From the NCBI RefSeq assembly GCF_014174165.1, contig NZ_JABEQN010000009.1:62001-126000 (forward strand): DNA of 64,000 nt, written 5' to 3'. The translations under genes were made by a program, and so were the position numbers. The notes under the pieces were generated by a model that was not told where the DNA came from, did not search any database, and saw nothing but the letters and a program-made list of their open reading frames with translations. Positions 14,460 to 23,316 of the stretch are shown piece by piece (position 1 is the stretch's first letter; each line of letters opens with the position of its first letter). The DNA is from Gluconacetobacter dulcium. GTDB taxonomy: Bacteria > Pseudomonadota > Alphaproteobacteria > Acetobacterales > Acetobacteraceae.

Positions 14460-15344
14460 ATGAGATTCAACACGTCGAACGAACTGTTTTCGTCCGGGAT
14501 TTTCAGGGTTGGTATCGCGGCCGTATTGGCGCTGGTGGTTCTTCTGATTTTGAACCCGTTCTACCAGGTGGCATCGGGCTATTGTGGCGTTCTGCTGAAT
14601 TTTGGCTCGGTGCAGCCGACGCCGCTCAATCCGGGCCTGCGCTTCGCGATCCCTGTCTACCAGCAGATCGTGCTTGTCTCGACACAGCCGCAGACCGTGA
14701 CCTCCGACGAGCGGGCGGCCACCCATGACCTGCAGAACGTTCATACCGCGGTTTCGGTGACCTTTCACATCAATCCGGCCGACGCGCCGGGGTTCTATCG
14801 GGATTTCCGGGCCTTCAACATTCTGGGGAGCCGTATCATCGGGCCGACGGTTTCCAACGACGTGAAGGCGGTAACCGCGAATTACAATGCCGAGGAACTG
14901 ATCACGAAACGAGATATCGTTGACGGGCAGATCAAGGACCTGGTGATCAAATCGCTGCTTCCTTACCACTTGAGTATCGAGGCCGTGAATATATCGAACT
15001 TTGCCTTCTCGCAGGTTTATGAGCAGGCCATCGAAGCCAAGCAGGTGGCCCAGCAGCAGGCCCTTCAGGCACAATATACCTTGCAGCAGACCCAGATATC
15101 GGCACAGCAGCAGGTGGTCCAGGCCAAGGCGCAGGCCGATGCTGCGATCGCGACCGCGCAGGGGCAGGCGCAGGCCCTGCTGGTGACGTCGCAGGCCCAG
15201 GCCAAGGCCAATAATCTGGTCTCGCAATCGCTGACGCAGCCGCTGTTGCAGCAGAAGGCGCTGGACCGGTGGAACGGCACCATGCCGACCTATCTGAGCG
15301 CGGGTGCGCCGATACCCTTCATCGGCAGTACGATCTCGCCGTAG
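14460..15344 (+). CDS. SPFH/prohibitin-like membrane protein
   Basis: A 294-residue protein. Residues about 14-35 form one membrane segment (FRVGIAAVLALVVLLILNPF). The band-7/SPFH domain (about 38-200) has GYCGVLLNFGSVQPTPLNPGL at its start. The C-terminal third is a Gln/Ala-rich helix with repeats of QAQA type (about 200-270), a typical coiled coil of prohibitin-like proteins. Such proteins build ring-like assemblies that organise membrane proteases and lipids. ATG 14460 is chosen because GGAGA lies 6 nt before it; 14457 is also possible. It is a single gene, transcribed from the promoter at 14329. Confidence 0.85.
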   Translation: MRFNTSNELFSSGIFRVGIAAVLALVVLLILNPFYQVASGYCGVLLNFGSVQPTPLNPGLRFAIPVYQQIVLVSTQPQTVTSDERAATHDLQNVHTAVSVTFHINPADAPGFYRDFRAFNILGSRIIGPTVSNDVKAVTANYNAEELITKRDIVDGQIKDLVIKSLLPYHLSIEAVNISNFAFSQVYEQAIEAKQVAQQQALQAQYTLQQTQISAQQQVVQAKAQADAAIATAQGQAQALLVTSQAQAKANNLVSQSLTQPLLQQKALDRWNGTMPTYLSAGAPIPFIGSTISP

Positions 15345-15476
15345 AAGCGATGGGCGATGCTTCGCGGCCGGGCCGGTGAGGTTGCACCCCCGGTTGCCGC
15401 AAAAGGCCGTAAACGCGCGTTTACGGCCGAGCCCTGACAAGCAAATAGAGAATTCACCTTATCTGTCAGGATATGC

Positions 15477-15822
15477 TTAACCATTTTCTTTCTGATAATG
15501 CATATCGTCTTTGAAATTCGCCTTCAGGGCTCTCTGTTCCAGACGCTTCAGCGTCAAGCATCTGGTATCCAATCCGACGTCCTGCAGAAATTTACGGATG
15601 ATCTTCCAGGACGGTTGCGGAGTTTGCTCTTTCTGCGGTTTTTTGACATGCGCGATGGAGCATCGGGATTTCTGGGGCGGGAGCCTGGTCCGGGGTGCTG
15701 GCGGTCGGGAGCCGTCGGATGTGGGAAAGATCCACTTCCGCATTCAGAAAGACATCGCTGCATTTTCTGGTTTCGGTCGGTTCGAAGAATTTTAGTGAAG
15801 GCCGGGGTATCGGGAATGGCAT
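15477..15822 (-). pseudogene. Possible frameshifted small gene of unknown function
   Basis: Two overlapping minus-strand frames look complementary. The frame from ATG 15822 gives about 54 plausible residues (KFFEPTETRKCSDVFLNAEV, then DLSHIRRLPT). A second frame, ending at 15477, gives a plausible C-terminus (SWKIIRKFLQDVGLDTRCLT, then LKRLEQRALKANFKDDMHY). A single one-base shift around 15650-15690 would join them. No family is recognised, and a longer frame on the same strand (to 16795) looks like noise. Treat as uncertain. Confidence 0.3.
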
Positions 15823-15975
15823 TCACGTTTGTCATCGTCGCGCGATAGCCGGTCGTTTTATGGCAGGCGTGCGTCGGATTGGAGTTTCCCCGCAGCACGA
15901 CACGGGGATTCGTATTCTGGACGGTCTGCGGTCCGATGCGGGATGCCATTGGATCCCGCCCGGTGTGGGGGGTGT

Positions 15976-16164
15976 TCAGCCGTGCATCGCCTTTTTGATT
16001 TTCTGGTCTGTCTTGTACTGGCTGAGGGCGTAGACCGACCAGATCGCGGCGGGAATCCAGCCGATGACCGTAATCTGAAGAAGCAGGCAGATGATGCCGG
16101 CAATGGGTCTGCCAATGGTGAAAAACTGAAGCCAGGGGAGAAGGAGAGCGAGAAGGAGGCGCAT
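15976..16164 (-). CDS. Pmp3/YqaE family small membrane protein
   Basis: A 62-residue protein made of two membrane helices. The first runs LLLALLLPWLQFFTIG and the second PIAGIICLLLQITVIGWIPAAIW, with the charged C-terminus QYKTDQKIKKAMHG. The conserved family pattern G-x-P-x-A-G-I...Q-x-x-x-x-G-W-x-P...A is present. Members are stress-induced membrane peptides in bacteria, fungi and plants (Pmp3); the exact role is unclear. The ribosome site is weak (AGAGACC). Confidence 0.85.
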   Translation of the reverse strand: MRLLLALLLPWLQFFTIGRPIAGIICLLLQITVIGWIPAAIWSVYALSQYKTDQKIKKAMHG

Positions 16165-16629
16165 GTGGATGGTCTCTATGCGAAATGTTGATCAATGAGT
16201 TTCCTCGCGATACGGGGAAACCCTGGACCATGTATTCTGCGTGCGTTTCGGCCGCAAGCCAAAGGAAAGTTCCGGGGTGGCGTTGCGGCGTGACGTGTTG
16301 GGTCCTGCCACGGGGCCCCTGTGTACAATCATGTGGATAACGGGTACAATCATGGGATGGGCCGGCGGAACATGGCGCGCATCTATAATTAACCAGCCGG
16401 AAAGTAATGTCGGACATCGTGATGGTGATGGCCGTGTCTGCTTGAGGTGAAGGGGGCCAGTTCTGCCGCGCTATGGGGTGGAATGGGTATTGTTGCAGTA
16501 TGGCATAGAACTGTTGGCTGGCTGAGGCGTTTTGGCTTCGGACTATACGGCTCGAAATGACGTGATCAGGCGGCTGTCGTGCGTCGCGTCTTGGGTTGTT
16601 GTTTGAATGATTTGCTGAAAGGCTCTGCC
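16165..16629. other. Gene-free region
   Basis: No gene is supported. A repeat GTACAATCATG(T/G)G occurs twice (about 16322-16353). The right end leads into the DUF2501 gene. Confidence 0.4.
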
Positions 16630-17160
16630 ATGCTGATGAATCGATTCGCCGCTCTTGCCGTTTCCTGTGGTCTGGCGTTTTCCGTCGTGGGGGCCGCGCG
16701 GGCGCAGGGTGTGCCGGCACAGGTGCCTGCCGGGACGACGCTCTCGACCCCGCCGGCTGGCAGTGTGCCGGTGACGTCGCCGGTCGATCCGGCATCCAAT
16801 CCTGCGACGCAGGGTGCGCAGATCGTCAATGGCGTGACGGGTTCGACGACTGCGGCGACGCCCGGTGTGCTGGGCGAAAACGGGTTGCCGACGCTGGCCT
16901 CGGCCAGTGCGGGCAATGTTGCCGGTCTGGTGACGTATTGCATTCACAAGAAACTCGTCTACGGCACCACGGCGCGTACCACCGCGCGGGCGCTGGTCAA
17001 GCGTGATGACGTGAAGAACGACCAGTTCTATTCGGTCGGTGGGCAGGGTCTGTTGCAGACCGGTACCAGCACGCCGTTCGATATCTCCACGCTCGACCGG
17101 TCCAAGCGGGTCGAACTGTGCAGCGATCTGGTCAAGAAGGGCCAGTCGCTGGCCGACTGA
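16630..17160 (+). CDS. DUF2501 family secreted protein (YjjA-like)
   Basis: A 176-residue exported protein. A signal peptide covers about residues 1-25 (MNRFAALAVSCGLAFSVVGAARA, cleavage after ARA). A Thr/Pro/Ala-rich linker follows. The conserved part begins with ENGLPTLASASAGNVAGLVTYCIHKKLV, the pattern of DUF2501 proteins such as E. coli YjjA. Two cysteines (C in VTYC and in VELC) may form a disulphide. Function of the family is unknown. The start at 16630 has GAAAGG upstream. Confidence 0.75.
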   Translation: MLMNRFAALAVSCGLAFSVVGAARAQGVPAQVPAGTTLSTPPAGSVPVTSPVDPASNPATQGAQIVNGVTGSTTAATPGVLGENGLPTLASASAGNVAGLVTYCIHKKLVYGTTARTTARALVKRDDVKNDQFYSVGGQGLLQTGTSTPFDISTLDRSKRVELCSDLVKKGQSLAD

Positions 17161-17172
17161 TGCGGTTTTCGT

Positions 17173-17208
17173 GACCGGTGCATGCCGTGCGGCGCGGCAT
17201 CACCGGTC
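17173..17208 (+). terminator. Long hairpin after the DUF2501 gene
   Basis: GACCGGTG plus ATGCCG (17173-17187) pairs with CGGCAT plus CACCGGTC (17195-17208) with one bulged C. There is no T-tract. It ends exactly where the YceI-like start codon begins, so it may affect both genes. Confidence 0.45.
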
Positions 17209-17761
17209 ATGATTTCTGGATTGCTGGCGGCCATGGCGATGGGTTTTTTTGGTGCGCGGGTGGCGGTCGCGGCGCCGCAGGTGCTGGTGCTGAATCCGGG
17301 AAATACGGAGGCGCGATTGCATGCGCGGTCGGCGCTGACGGATATTGATGACAGCTTCGCGGGCGTGTCCGGGCGGTTGCAGTATGATCTGGATCGGCAG
17401 ACCTGCCATGTGAACCTGACCATGGATGTCGGGTCTCTGAAAGTCGGCAGTGCCGTCATGAAACAGGTCATGCTCTCGGGCATCATGCTGGATAGCGACG
17501 CGCATCCGACCATGCGTTATGTGGGAGAGTGCCGGCCGAGGATCGTGGGCGGTGAGGTTCATTCCCAGCTTGTCGGCACGTTGACGATGCGGGGGGAAGG
17601 CGCATCCTGTCACGTTTGAGACCCAGATGCGCTTTTCGGGGAATACGCTGCATCGGATCGTCAGCAATGCGACGTTCGATCAGCGGCTGTGGGGTGTCAG
17701 CACGCTGCTGCATTCGGTCGATCCGATGGTTCGGTCGGAGACGGTCATTACGCTCAAATAG
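17209..17761 (+). pseudogene. YceI-like periplasmic protein gene with a frameshift in a G run
   Basis: The first frame (17209-17619) encodes a signal peptide (ISGLLAAMAMGFFGARVAVAA) and a YceI-like beta-barrel part: SALTDIDDSFAGVSGRLQYD, CHVNLTMDVGSLKVG, KQVMLSGIMLDSDAHPTMRY, VGTLTMRG. It stops at TGA 17617. Removing one G from the GGGGGG run at about 17592-17597 restores the family C-terminus in the next frame: AHPVTFETQMRF, then VSNATFDQRLWGVSTLLHSV and a stop TAG at 17759-17761. YceI proteins bind lipophilic molecules in the periplasm; the AHPVTF-type motif is typical. It may be a real mutation, a phase-variable tract or a sequencing error. Confidence 0.7.
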
Positions 17762-17811
17762 GTGATCCGTTCAGGTGTTTTGCGTGAACGGACAGCCGTG
17801 CTCTCGAACGT

Positions 17812-17850
17812 ATAAAAGTCTTTTTGCTTCTTTTTCTTCAGAAAAAGAAG
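17812..17850 (+). terminator. Dispersed oligo-T hairpin repeat, copy 1
   Basis: A 39-bp sequence beginning ATAAAAGTCTTTTTGCTTC, with CTTCTTTTTC-TTCA-GAAAAAGAAG as hairpin. It is identical to 50397-50435. It lies 50 bp after the YceI-like gene and 8 bp before the convergent stop at 17858. Confidence 0.65.
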
Positions 17851-17857
17851 ACCCCCT

Positions 17858-20245
17858 TTACAGCCGCGCCATCAGCGCGGCGATCGGCATGATCAGGTGC
17901 CGATGAAGCCATCGGTGGAGCGGCTGGAAAGGCCGCGCGTAAGAATCCAGGGCAGCGGATTGAAAATCGGGTGCCGCGCAATGCCGGCCGAAATCCTTTG
18001 CGAAGGGGACGGCTGCGCCTTGCCGGACATAGCGGTGGTACAGGTCGGCATCCGCTCCCGTGCCCCAGCCGGCGGCCTGGCACAGGACGGCGGCGAAGGC
18101 CTGAGAGCGAGGAGGGAGCAGGTCGGCCGCGTTTTCGGCCTGGTCGACGGCGATGGCGCGGTAGTGGAAGCGGCGGTAGGGGGCGGCTTCGCTGGCGGCG
18201 AAGCGGGTGCGTTCGCCCTCGGTGACGAGCGGGCCGGGCAGGGCGGCGGCGGTGCGGGCCTTTCGGGTGATGGGGAGTGTCGGCTGGTTGTCGGGCGGGA
18301 CGAGAACCGCGACGGTACGGCCGGCGCCCATGGAGAAGCCGCCGTGGAAGACCGCATAATCCGGATCCTGCTCGGTGCCCATGATGTCCATGCCGTGGGT
18401 GCGGGCGATGGTCGCCGCCGTGAACCATGCCTGGGCGCGACCGACTGCCGTCCAGCGATGCTGCGCGTCGTGCAGCGCGTTGCCGTAGGTTCTGGCCCAG
18501 GTGCGGAACGGGGTGGGTTTGCCGTCGATGGCGTAGCGGGGATCGTTGTCTTCGGGGAAATAACCCAGGGATTCGCTGATGCGGCCGGCGCGGACCAGTC
18601 GGCGGGCGAGGATCATCCTGATCGTATCGGGTTCGGGCGGGGCCGCCCAGGGGATGGCCGGGCCGTGCGTGGCGGGGATGTGCGCATCGACATAATGGCG
18701 GAGTTCCTCGGTCGTGAGCACCCGTTCGGCGACGTAGGCGGCATCGAAGGCGATGCCGCTGCGGCTGCCGGCGCTGGCGGCGGCGGTGTAGAGGCAATCG
18801 AAGGCCGCGACATATTGGCCGCGGGACAGGGTCAGCACGCCCTGCTCGGCGCGGAGGCGGCTGATTTCCTCCGGTGCCAGATCGTCATGGAGGGTGGGAA
18901 ATCCCTTGGCGGCGTCGGCGTAATGGCGGGAGGCGGCGGCGAGGTCGCCATGCTGGATGGCCAGTTTGGCCAGCACCCAGTGCGATAGCGGGCCGGGCTG
19001 CATGGTGGCCAGCGTTTTTGCCAGATCGTAGCGGCCGCCGCGATAGGCCAGGGCGGCCAGGCAGTCGGCCTGCGCGATGTGGTTGAGTCCGCGTGCCTGA
19101 ATGGCATCGACGAGAGTGACGATGGCCGGATTGGGGCGGATGGTGCGGATTGCGGTGCAGTAGGGGCAGTCATTGCCGCGAAGGCCGCGCGCCGCGTCGT
19201 GATAGCCGAGGCCGCCCCGGTCCGGTGCGTCGTAGTCGGATGCTGTGGCGGGGTCGTCGTTGACGATGTCGCCGGTGCGGGCCAGCGCATAGGCGACCAG
19301 GAGTTTCTGGCCGATTGGGTCTTCGATCAGGCGCTGGGCGCGGCGCGGGTCCGCCATGGCCCATGCGGCGATCAGTTGCAGCGAGATGACGCCGCCACTG
19401 GCGCCGCGCGCGGCCTGTTGGGCATAGAGGCCGATGGCGTGCGTGAGGTTGGCGGCTTCGATATGATCGGCACAGGGGGCGCTGGTTAGGAAGGCTTTCC
19501 AGCCGCAGGCGCTCCCGGCGGCCATCAGATAGGATCGGGCTTGTTCGCCGTAGCTGGCGACGGCGAGGGAGAGCGGATCGGGCGCGCCCTGCCGGGCAAG
19601 GGCGCGGGCCTGGGCGAAGGCGTGCGCGGCCGCCGCGCGGGCCTCGGCATTGCCGGTGGCGAAGAAACGCTCCTGTTGCAGGCGGCCGAGCATGTAAGCG
19701 GCCCAGACGGCGCGGCTCTGGCCCTGGCCGTCAGGGAGGTCGAGCACGGCCTGGAAATGTTGGCGGGCGTGCTCGGCATAATCGCCAGGGATGCCTTTGC
19801 GCACGAGGGCGTAATCGACCGCGCCGGCAGTATAGAGGCGGATCGCGGGAGGGATGCCGTCGCCCTGGTTGTAGGCAGAATCGCCATCTATCGCGTTGCG
19901 CATCATGACGATGCGGTTCTGTTGCAGGGGTGTCAGGACCTCCATGCCCGCTTCGGGCGGGAGGCTGTCGGGATCTGGGGATTGGGCGGGGCGGGGGACG
20001 GCCCTGGCGATGCGGAGGGCGTCGTCCGGGACGACGAGATGGCTGGCTTCGTAGGCGAAGGACGTGGCCGGCGTGCTTTTGAGCGTGCCTTCGCGGTCGT
20101 CGAGCAACTGGTTTGGAAAATCCATGCCGCAGGCGAGCACAAGCGAGATGCCGGCTGCGCTTGACAGTGCGAAGACCAGCGCGTGGCGGCGGATGGCGTG
20201 CGCGGCGGGCGCCTTCGGGGCAGGTGGATCAGCTCTGCCTGTCAT
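17858..20245 (-). CDS. Large tetratricopeptide-like helical-repeat protein
   Basis: A 795-residue protein. Residues about 16-40 (IRRHALVFALSSAAGISLVL) form a signal or signal-anchor segment; the following LACG could be a lipobox, which would make it a lipoprotein. The body consists of alternating helices typical of TPR/SEL1-like solenoids, e.g. AVWAAYMLGRLQQERFFATG, LATMQPGPLSHWVLAKLAI and HGDLAAASRHYADAAKGFPT. No catalytic motif. Its start overlaps the DUF3142 gene by 17 bp (ATG 20245, GGA 6 nt before), so the two are co-translated and probably act together outside the cytoplasm. A longer start at 20257 is possible. Confidence 0.75.
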   Translation of the reverse strand: MTGRADPPAPKAPAAHAIRRHALVFALSSAAGISLVLACGMDFPNQLLDDREGTLKSTPATSFAYEASHLVVPDDALRIARAVPRPAQSPDPDSLPPEAGMEVLTPLQQNRIVMMRNAIDGDSAYNQGDGIPPAIRLYTAGAVDYALVRKGIPGDYAEHARQHFQAVLDLPDGQGQSRAVWAAYMLGRLQQERFFATGNAEARAAAAHAFAQARALARQGAPDPLSLAVASYGEQARSYLMAAGSACGWKAFLTSAPCADHIEAANLTHAIGLYAQQAARGASGGVISLQLIAAWAMADPRRAQRLIEDPIGQKLLVAYALARTGDIVNDDPATASDYDAPDRGGLGYHDAARGLRGNDCPYCTAIRTIRPNPAIVTLVDAIQARGLNHIAQADCLAALAYRGGRYDLAKTLATMQPGPLSHWVLAKLAIQHGDLAAASRHYADAAKGFPTLHDDLAPEEISRLRAEQGVLTLSRGQYVAAFDCLYTAAASAGSRSGIAFDAAYVAERVLTTEELRHYVDAHIPATHGPAIPWAAPPEPDTIRMILARRLVRAGRISESLGYFPEDNDPRYAIDGKPTPFRTWARTYGNALHDAQHRWTAVGRAQAWFTAATIARTHGMDIMGTEQDPDYAVFHGGFSMGAGRTVAVLVPPDNQPTLPITRKARTAAALPGPLVTEGERTRFAASEAAPYRRFHYRAIAVDQAENAADLLPPRSQAFAAVLCQAAGWGTGADADLYHRYVRQGAAVPFAKDFGRHCAAPDFQSAALDSYARPFQPLHRWLHRHLIMPIAALMARL

Positions 20246-21461
20246 GGGTTCCGGCATAGGCTCTGACTGTTCCCCGATCGCACCGCGCCCATCCGATGAC
20301 GGCCTGTTGCCCTGCCCGCAGCAGGCCGGGCTGCGCGCGCCGCAGCCACATGCCCTGGGCATCGTAATCCAGATTATAGCCGTTCAGGCCGTCGGCTCCG
20401 GATGGGCAGGGGCTCTCGATCCGGATGGCTGGTGGGGCCTCGGCATCCGCGTTGCCGGCATTGGCCAGGACGATATCGTAGGGCGCCGTGGCCGAGGAAC
20501 GGTGCAGGCTCACCGACAGCGCGGTGCGCAGGGGCTGATGGGTGATGACCGCGCGCCATGTCGACAGGCTCCAGGCCCTTCTGTCGTCGGAAGTGGGCAG
20601 GCGGAACCAGGCCCAGCCGGCCAGGCCGTGCGGCGGGGCGTGTTCGATGCGTTTCATGAAGGCGGCGATTTCGGCGGGAGGGGCCACGAGTTCGTGGCCG
20701 CTGTCGGCGCCCATGAGACGGTCCTGCTCGCTCTCGATGCCCGCGATCCGTCCGTCGGTGCCCCATGTGACGCGCGTGCCGTAGGCGGGGAGGGCCACAT
20801 GCCATGGGCCGCGACGGCGCTGGGCGAAGATTCTGACCCATTCATGGGCCTTCTCGGGATTGAAGAGGCCGAATTGCGGATTCTGGACGGCGTGGATCTG
20901 CAAGACCGCGTCATCGACCCGGGCCAGCACCTCTTCCAGTTCGGGGGAGGCCAGCCAGGTCGGCAGGACCGTGATGGAAAGGGGTGTCGGCTCCAGCCGG
21001 CCGTGCAGCAGCGCCAGGAAACGCGCATAGGCCGGCAGGCGGACGGTGGCGCAATCATGGTCGATTTCGAGGCCATAGACCGTGATGCCGCGCTGCTGCC
21101 AGGCGGCTTTCACGGCGAGGATATGGGCGGCCAGTTGCTCCTCATCCCAGTCGGCCAGTTGGCCTTCGATGCGGATGACGGCGATGACTGGCATGTGTGT
21201 GCGTGCCAGCAGGAGGCTGTCGGGGGTTATGTCCACCCAGGAGCCGTGGCCGTCCAGTTCTGCCGCGAGAATGCGCCATGTGCGGATGATGGGCTGGCTG
21301 GCGGTGACGGCGGTGCTGACGGCCGGGGTCCATTGGCGTTGCCAGATATAGGCGTCACTGGGCAGCGCCCCGCCCGTGCGGGTGGTGAAGGCGGTGTGGA
21401 TGCCGATCAGGCATAATAAAAATACGATTGGGATGTAGGGCTTTTTTAAAAAATCGGTCAT
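20229..21461 (-). CDS. DUF3142 family protein
   Basis: A 410-residue exported protein. The N-terminal segment FLKKPYIPIVFLLCLIGIHTAF is a signal anchor or signal peptide. The DUF3142 core includes AVIRIEGQLADWDEEQLAA, GITVYGLEIDHDCATVRLPAYARFL, SITVLPTWL, VLQIHAVQNPQFGLF and HVALPAYGTRVTW. The GLEIDxD pattern and the barrel-like order suggest a TIM-barrel glycosidase-like fold, but no activity is established to my knowledge. ATG 21461 is chosen because the upstream in-frame ATG (21533) precedes the hydrophobic segment by an unusual 24 residues. First gene of a two-gene operon. Confidence 0.75.
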   Translation of the reverse strand: MTDFLKKPYIPIVFLLCLIGIHTAFTTRTGGALPSDAYIWQRQWTPAVSTAVTASQPIIRTWRILAAELDGHGSWVDITPDSLLLARTHMPVIAVIRIEGQLADWDEEQLAAHILAVKAAWQQRGITVYGLEIDHDCATVRLPAYARFLALLHGRLEPTPLSITVLPTWLASPELEEVLARVDDAVLQIHAVQNPQFGLFNPEKAHEWVRIFAQRRRGPWHVALPAYGTRVTWGTDGRIAGIESEQDRLMGADSGHELVAPPAEIAAFMKRIEHAPPHGLAGWAWFRLPTSDDRRAWSLSTWRAVITHQPLRTALSVSLHRSSATAPYDIVLANAGNADAEAPPAIRIESPCPSGADGLNGYNLDYDAQGMWLRRAQPGLLRAGQQAVIGWARCDRGTVRAYAGTHDRQS

Positions 21462-22023
21462 TTCGTCTGGTCGGGGGCTCCGGAAGCGGTGGAGGGCAGG
21501 ATCGCTTGCGAAGCGCGGTTGCTGGATGATCATGCCGTGACGGGTGCGCGGTCAACCGTCTTTCCTGTTGTGCTGTCCGGCTGGGGGCGCGGAACCTGGC
21601 TGGAGAGGGGGCTGTAAAAAAAACTTTGCTCCGCCGGGGAGCCTTGTGCCGGGAGCATGGGATGTTCCCTGACCGAATAAAAGCCTTCCGGCTTCTTTTC
21701 CTTCAGAAAAGGGAGAGAGCGATTGCGGTCTTTCCAATAATGTTCATCGTGAGGAATGGTGGCTTCCTTTAAAATAAAAAAGGCATCTTTCGCTGCGGCG
21801 TCGTGTTCTGTCGGGAAGTGCTGCGATGGGGGACACGAAAGCGTGATGACTGCGCTGTTCCGATAGGAGCGGCAGGCGGTATTTTTCGGGGACGCTCTGC
21901 TACTGCTATTGTCAATAGCCCGCTTTCTTGTCACGGATCTTGCGGAATGGCTCCGAAACGGGCAGGGGGCTTCGCTCTTGTCGGAGCCATCATGCATCCG
22001 TCCATTTTTCGAGAACAGCCAGA
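21462..22023. other. Intergenic region with an imperfect copy of the oligo-T repeat
   Basis: No gene is supported. 21677-21715 (ATAAAAGCCTTCCGGCTTC onward) is a diverged copy of the hairpin repeat at 17812 and 50397. It is the only copy not directly after a gene of its own orientation. An AT-rich spot (21735-21790) may hold promoters for the flanking divergent genes. Confidence 0.4.
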
Positions 22024-22998
22024 GTGACCCATCCCGCCCCTTCCTCTTCGTCTCATGGCGGTGCCGATACGCTGCGCGGCATCATGCTGGCCTTTGCCGC
22101 ATTCGCCGCGTTCTCGTGCAGCGATGCCAGTGTGAAGCTGATCCGGGACGGGCTGCCGCCGTATGAGTGCGCGTTTTTCGGCTCGTTGTGCGCGCTGGTG
22201 GTGTTTCCCTTCCTGCTCGGCGGGAGGGATCGGCTGGTCGATGTGTTCACGACGCAGAACCGTAAGCTGTGGATGGTGCGCTTCATCGCCTATCCGCTGG
22301 GCATTATCGGCAGCGTTACGGCGTTCAGCCATCTGTCGATGGCCGAGGCGTTTACGCTGATCTTTCTACAGCCTTCGTTCGTGACGCTGATGTCGATCGT
22401 CTTTCTGAAGGAGCGGATCGGCTGGCCGCGCTGGCTCGCGATCGGGTTGGGCTTCATCGGCGTGCTGATCGTGCTGCGGCCCGGTCTGCGGCCGCTGTCG
22501 ATCGGTCATCTGGGCGCGGTGGTGGCCGGGATGGCGGGGGCGATCTCGGTCGTGACCTTCCGGGCGTCGGGAGCCCATGAAAAGCAGATTTCGCTGTTCG
22601 GGGCCGGTATTCTCGGCGGCGTTACCATCTGCGGGCTGGTCAGCCTGCCGTCCTTTGCGCTGCCCGATGCGCATCAGCTTGCCTTGCTGGCCAGTTACGG
22701 GCTGCTGGCGGCGCTGGCGAACGTGCTGCTGATGCATTCCGCGCTCCACGCCTCGGCGGGGGCCATCGCGCCGACCCAGTACAGCCAGATGATCTGGGCG
22801 CTGGCGATCGGCCATCTGGTCTTCGGTGATTCGGCGGACATGGTGACGCTGACGGGCATTGGCCTGATCATTTGTTCCGGGTTGATCACGCTGGTGCGCG
22901 AGCAGGAAAAGCATGTGCCCGGACCGCCGCCGATCGCGGTGAGCCGTGGGCATGCGGCGTCGATGCTCGTCAACGAAGACCACGAAGAACCAGCCTGA
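22024..22998 (+). CDS. EamA/DMT family transporter
   Basis: A protein of about 324 residues with ten predicted membrane segments in two EamA halves. The first half has AFAAFSCSDASVKLIRDGLP, the second ISVVTFRASG and GAIAPTQYSQMIWALAIGHLVFGD. Drug/metabolite transporters of this type export metabolites or amino acids; the substrate is unknown. No ATG with a clear site exists near the start; I use GTG 22024, while ATG 22084 would still keep nearly all of helix 1. The stop codon TGA lies inside the left end (AGCCTGACCG) of a degenerate MITE-like repeat, so the last residues may come from insertion. Confidence 0.8.
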   Translation: MTHPAPSSSSHGGADTLRGIMLAFAAFAAFSCSDASVKLIRDGLPPYECAFFGSLCALVVFPFLLGGRDRLVDVFTTQNRKLWMVRFIAYPLGIIGSVTAFSHLSMAEAFTLIFLQPSFVTLMSIVFLKERIGWPRWLAIGLGFIGVLIVLRPGLRPLSIGHLGAVVAGMAGAISVVTFRASGAHEKQISLFGAGILGGVTICGLVSLPSFALPDAHQLALLASYGLLAALANVLLMHSALHASAGAIAPTQYSQMIWALAIGHLVFGDSADMVTLTGIGLIICSGLITLVREQEKHVPGPPPIAVSRGHAASMLVNEDHEEPA

Positions 22999-23100
22999 CC
23001 GCACATGCGCGCTGGTGGCGAGCTGGCACGCGTTTCCTGCGCTTCGGTGCGCGCGGCCCATTGGGGGCGCTCCGTTCCGGTGTCCGGCCCGCTGCGTGAG
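22992..23100 (+). repeat. Degenerate one-ended copy of the MITE-like repeat
   Basis: It begins AGCCTGACCGCACATGCGCGCTGG and continues with GCGTTTCCTGCGCTTCGGTG, matching the copy at 54280 and the complement of the copy at 60273. The right terminal repeat is missing. It supplies the stop codon of the transporter gene. Confidence 0.55.
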
Positions 23101-23316
23101 GGAACGGCGTGGGGACGGCCGGCGTTTGTCTGGCACGGGGACGGCGTGTTTGCGCCGGCATTCCTGTGCCGTGCTGTCCACCATCATGCGTGCAGGGGCG
23201 GGTCTGGCTGGGAGGCGTTGTCCTGAGCCGGTGACCTTCTTATGGTCCCTGACCCTCCGCCGGCCCGGATCGGCGTGGGGTGTGTGGTGGAACTCGGAAC
23301 GAAAGGCTTTTCAGGC

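Noticed and set aside
14247-15440. 397-codon minus-strand frame
   Set aside because: Antisense to the clear SPFH gene; composition Arg/Leu/Gly typical of high-GC shadows.
15554-16795. 413-codon minus-strand frame
   Set aside because: It covers the Pmp3 gene and intergenic DNA, is rich in Pro/Arg/His, has no start site and no recognisable motif.
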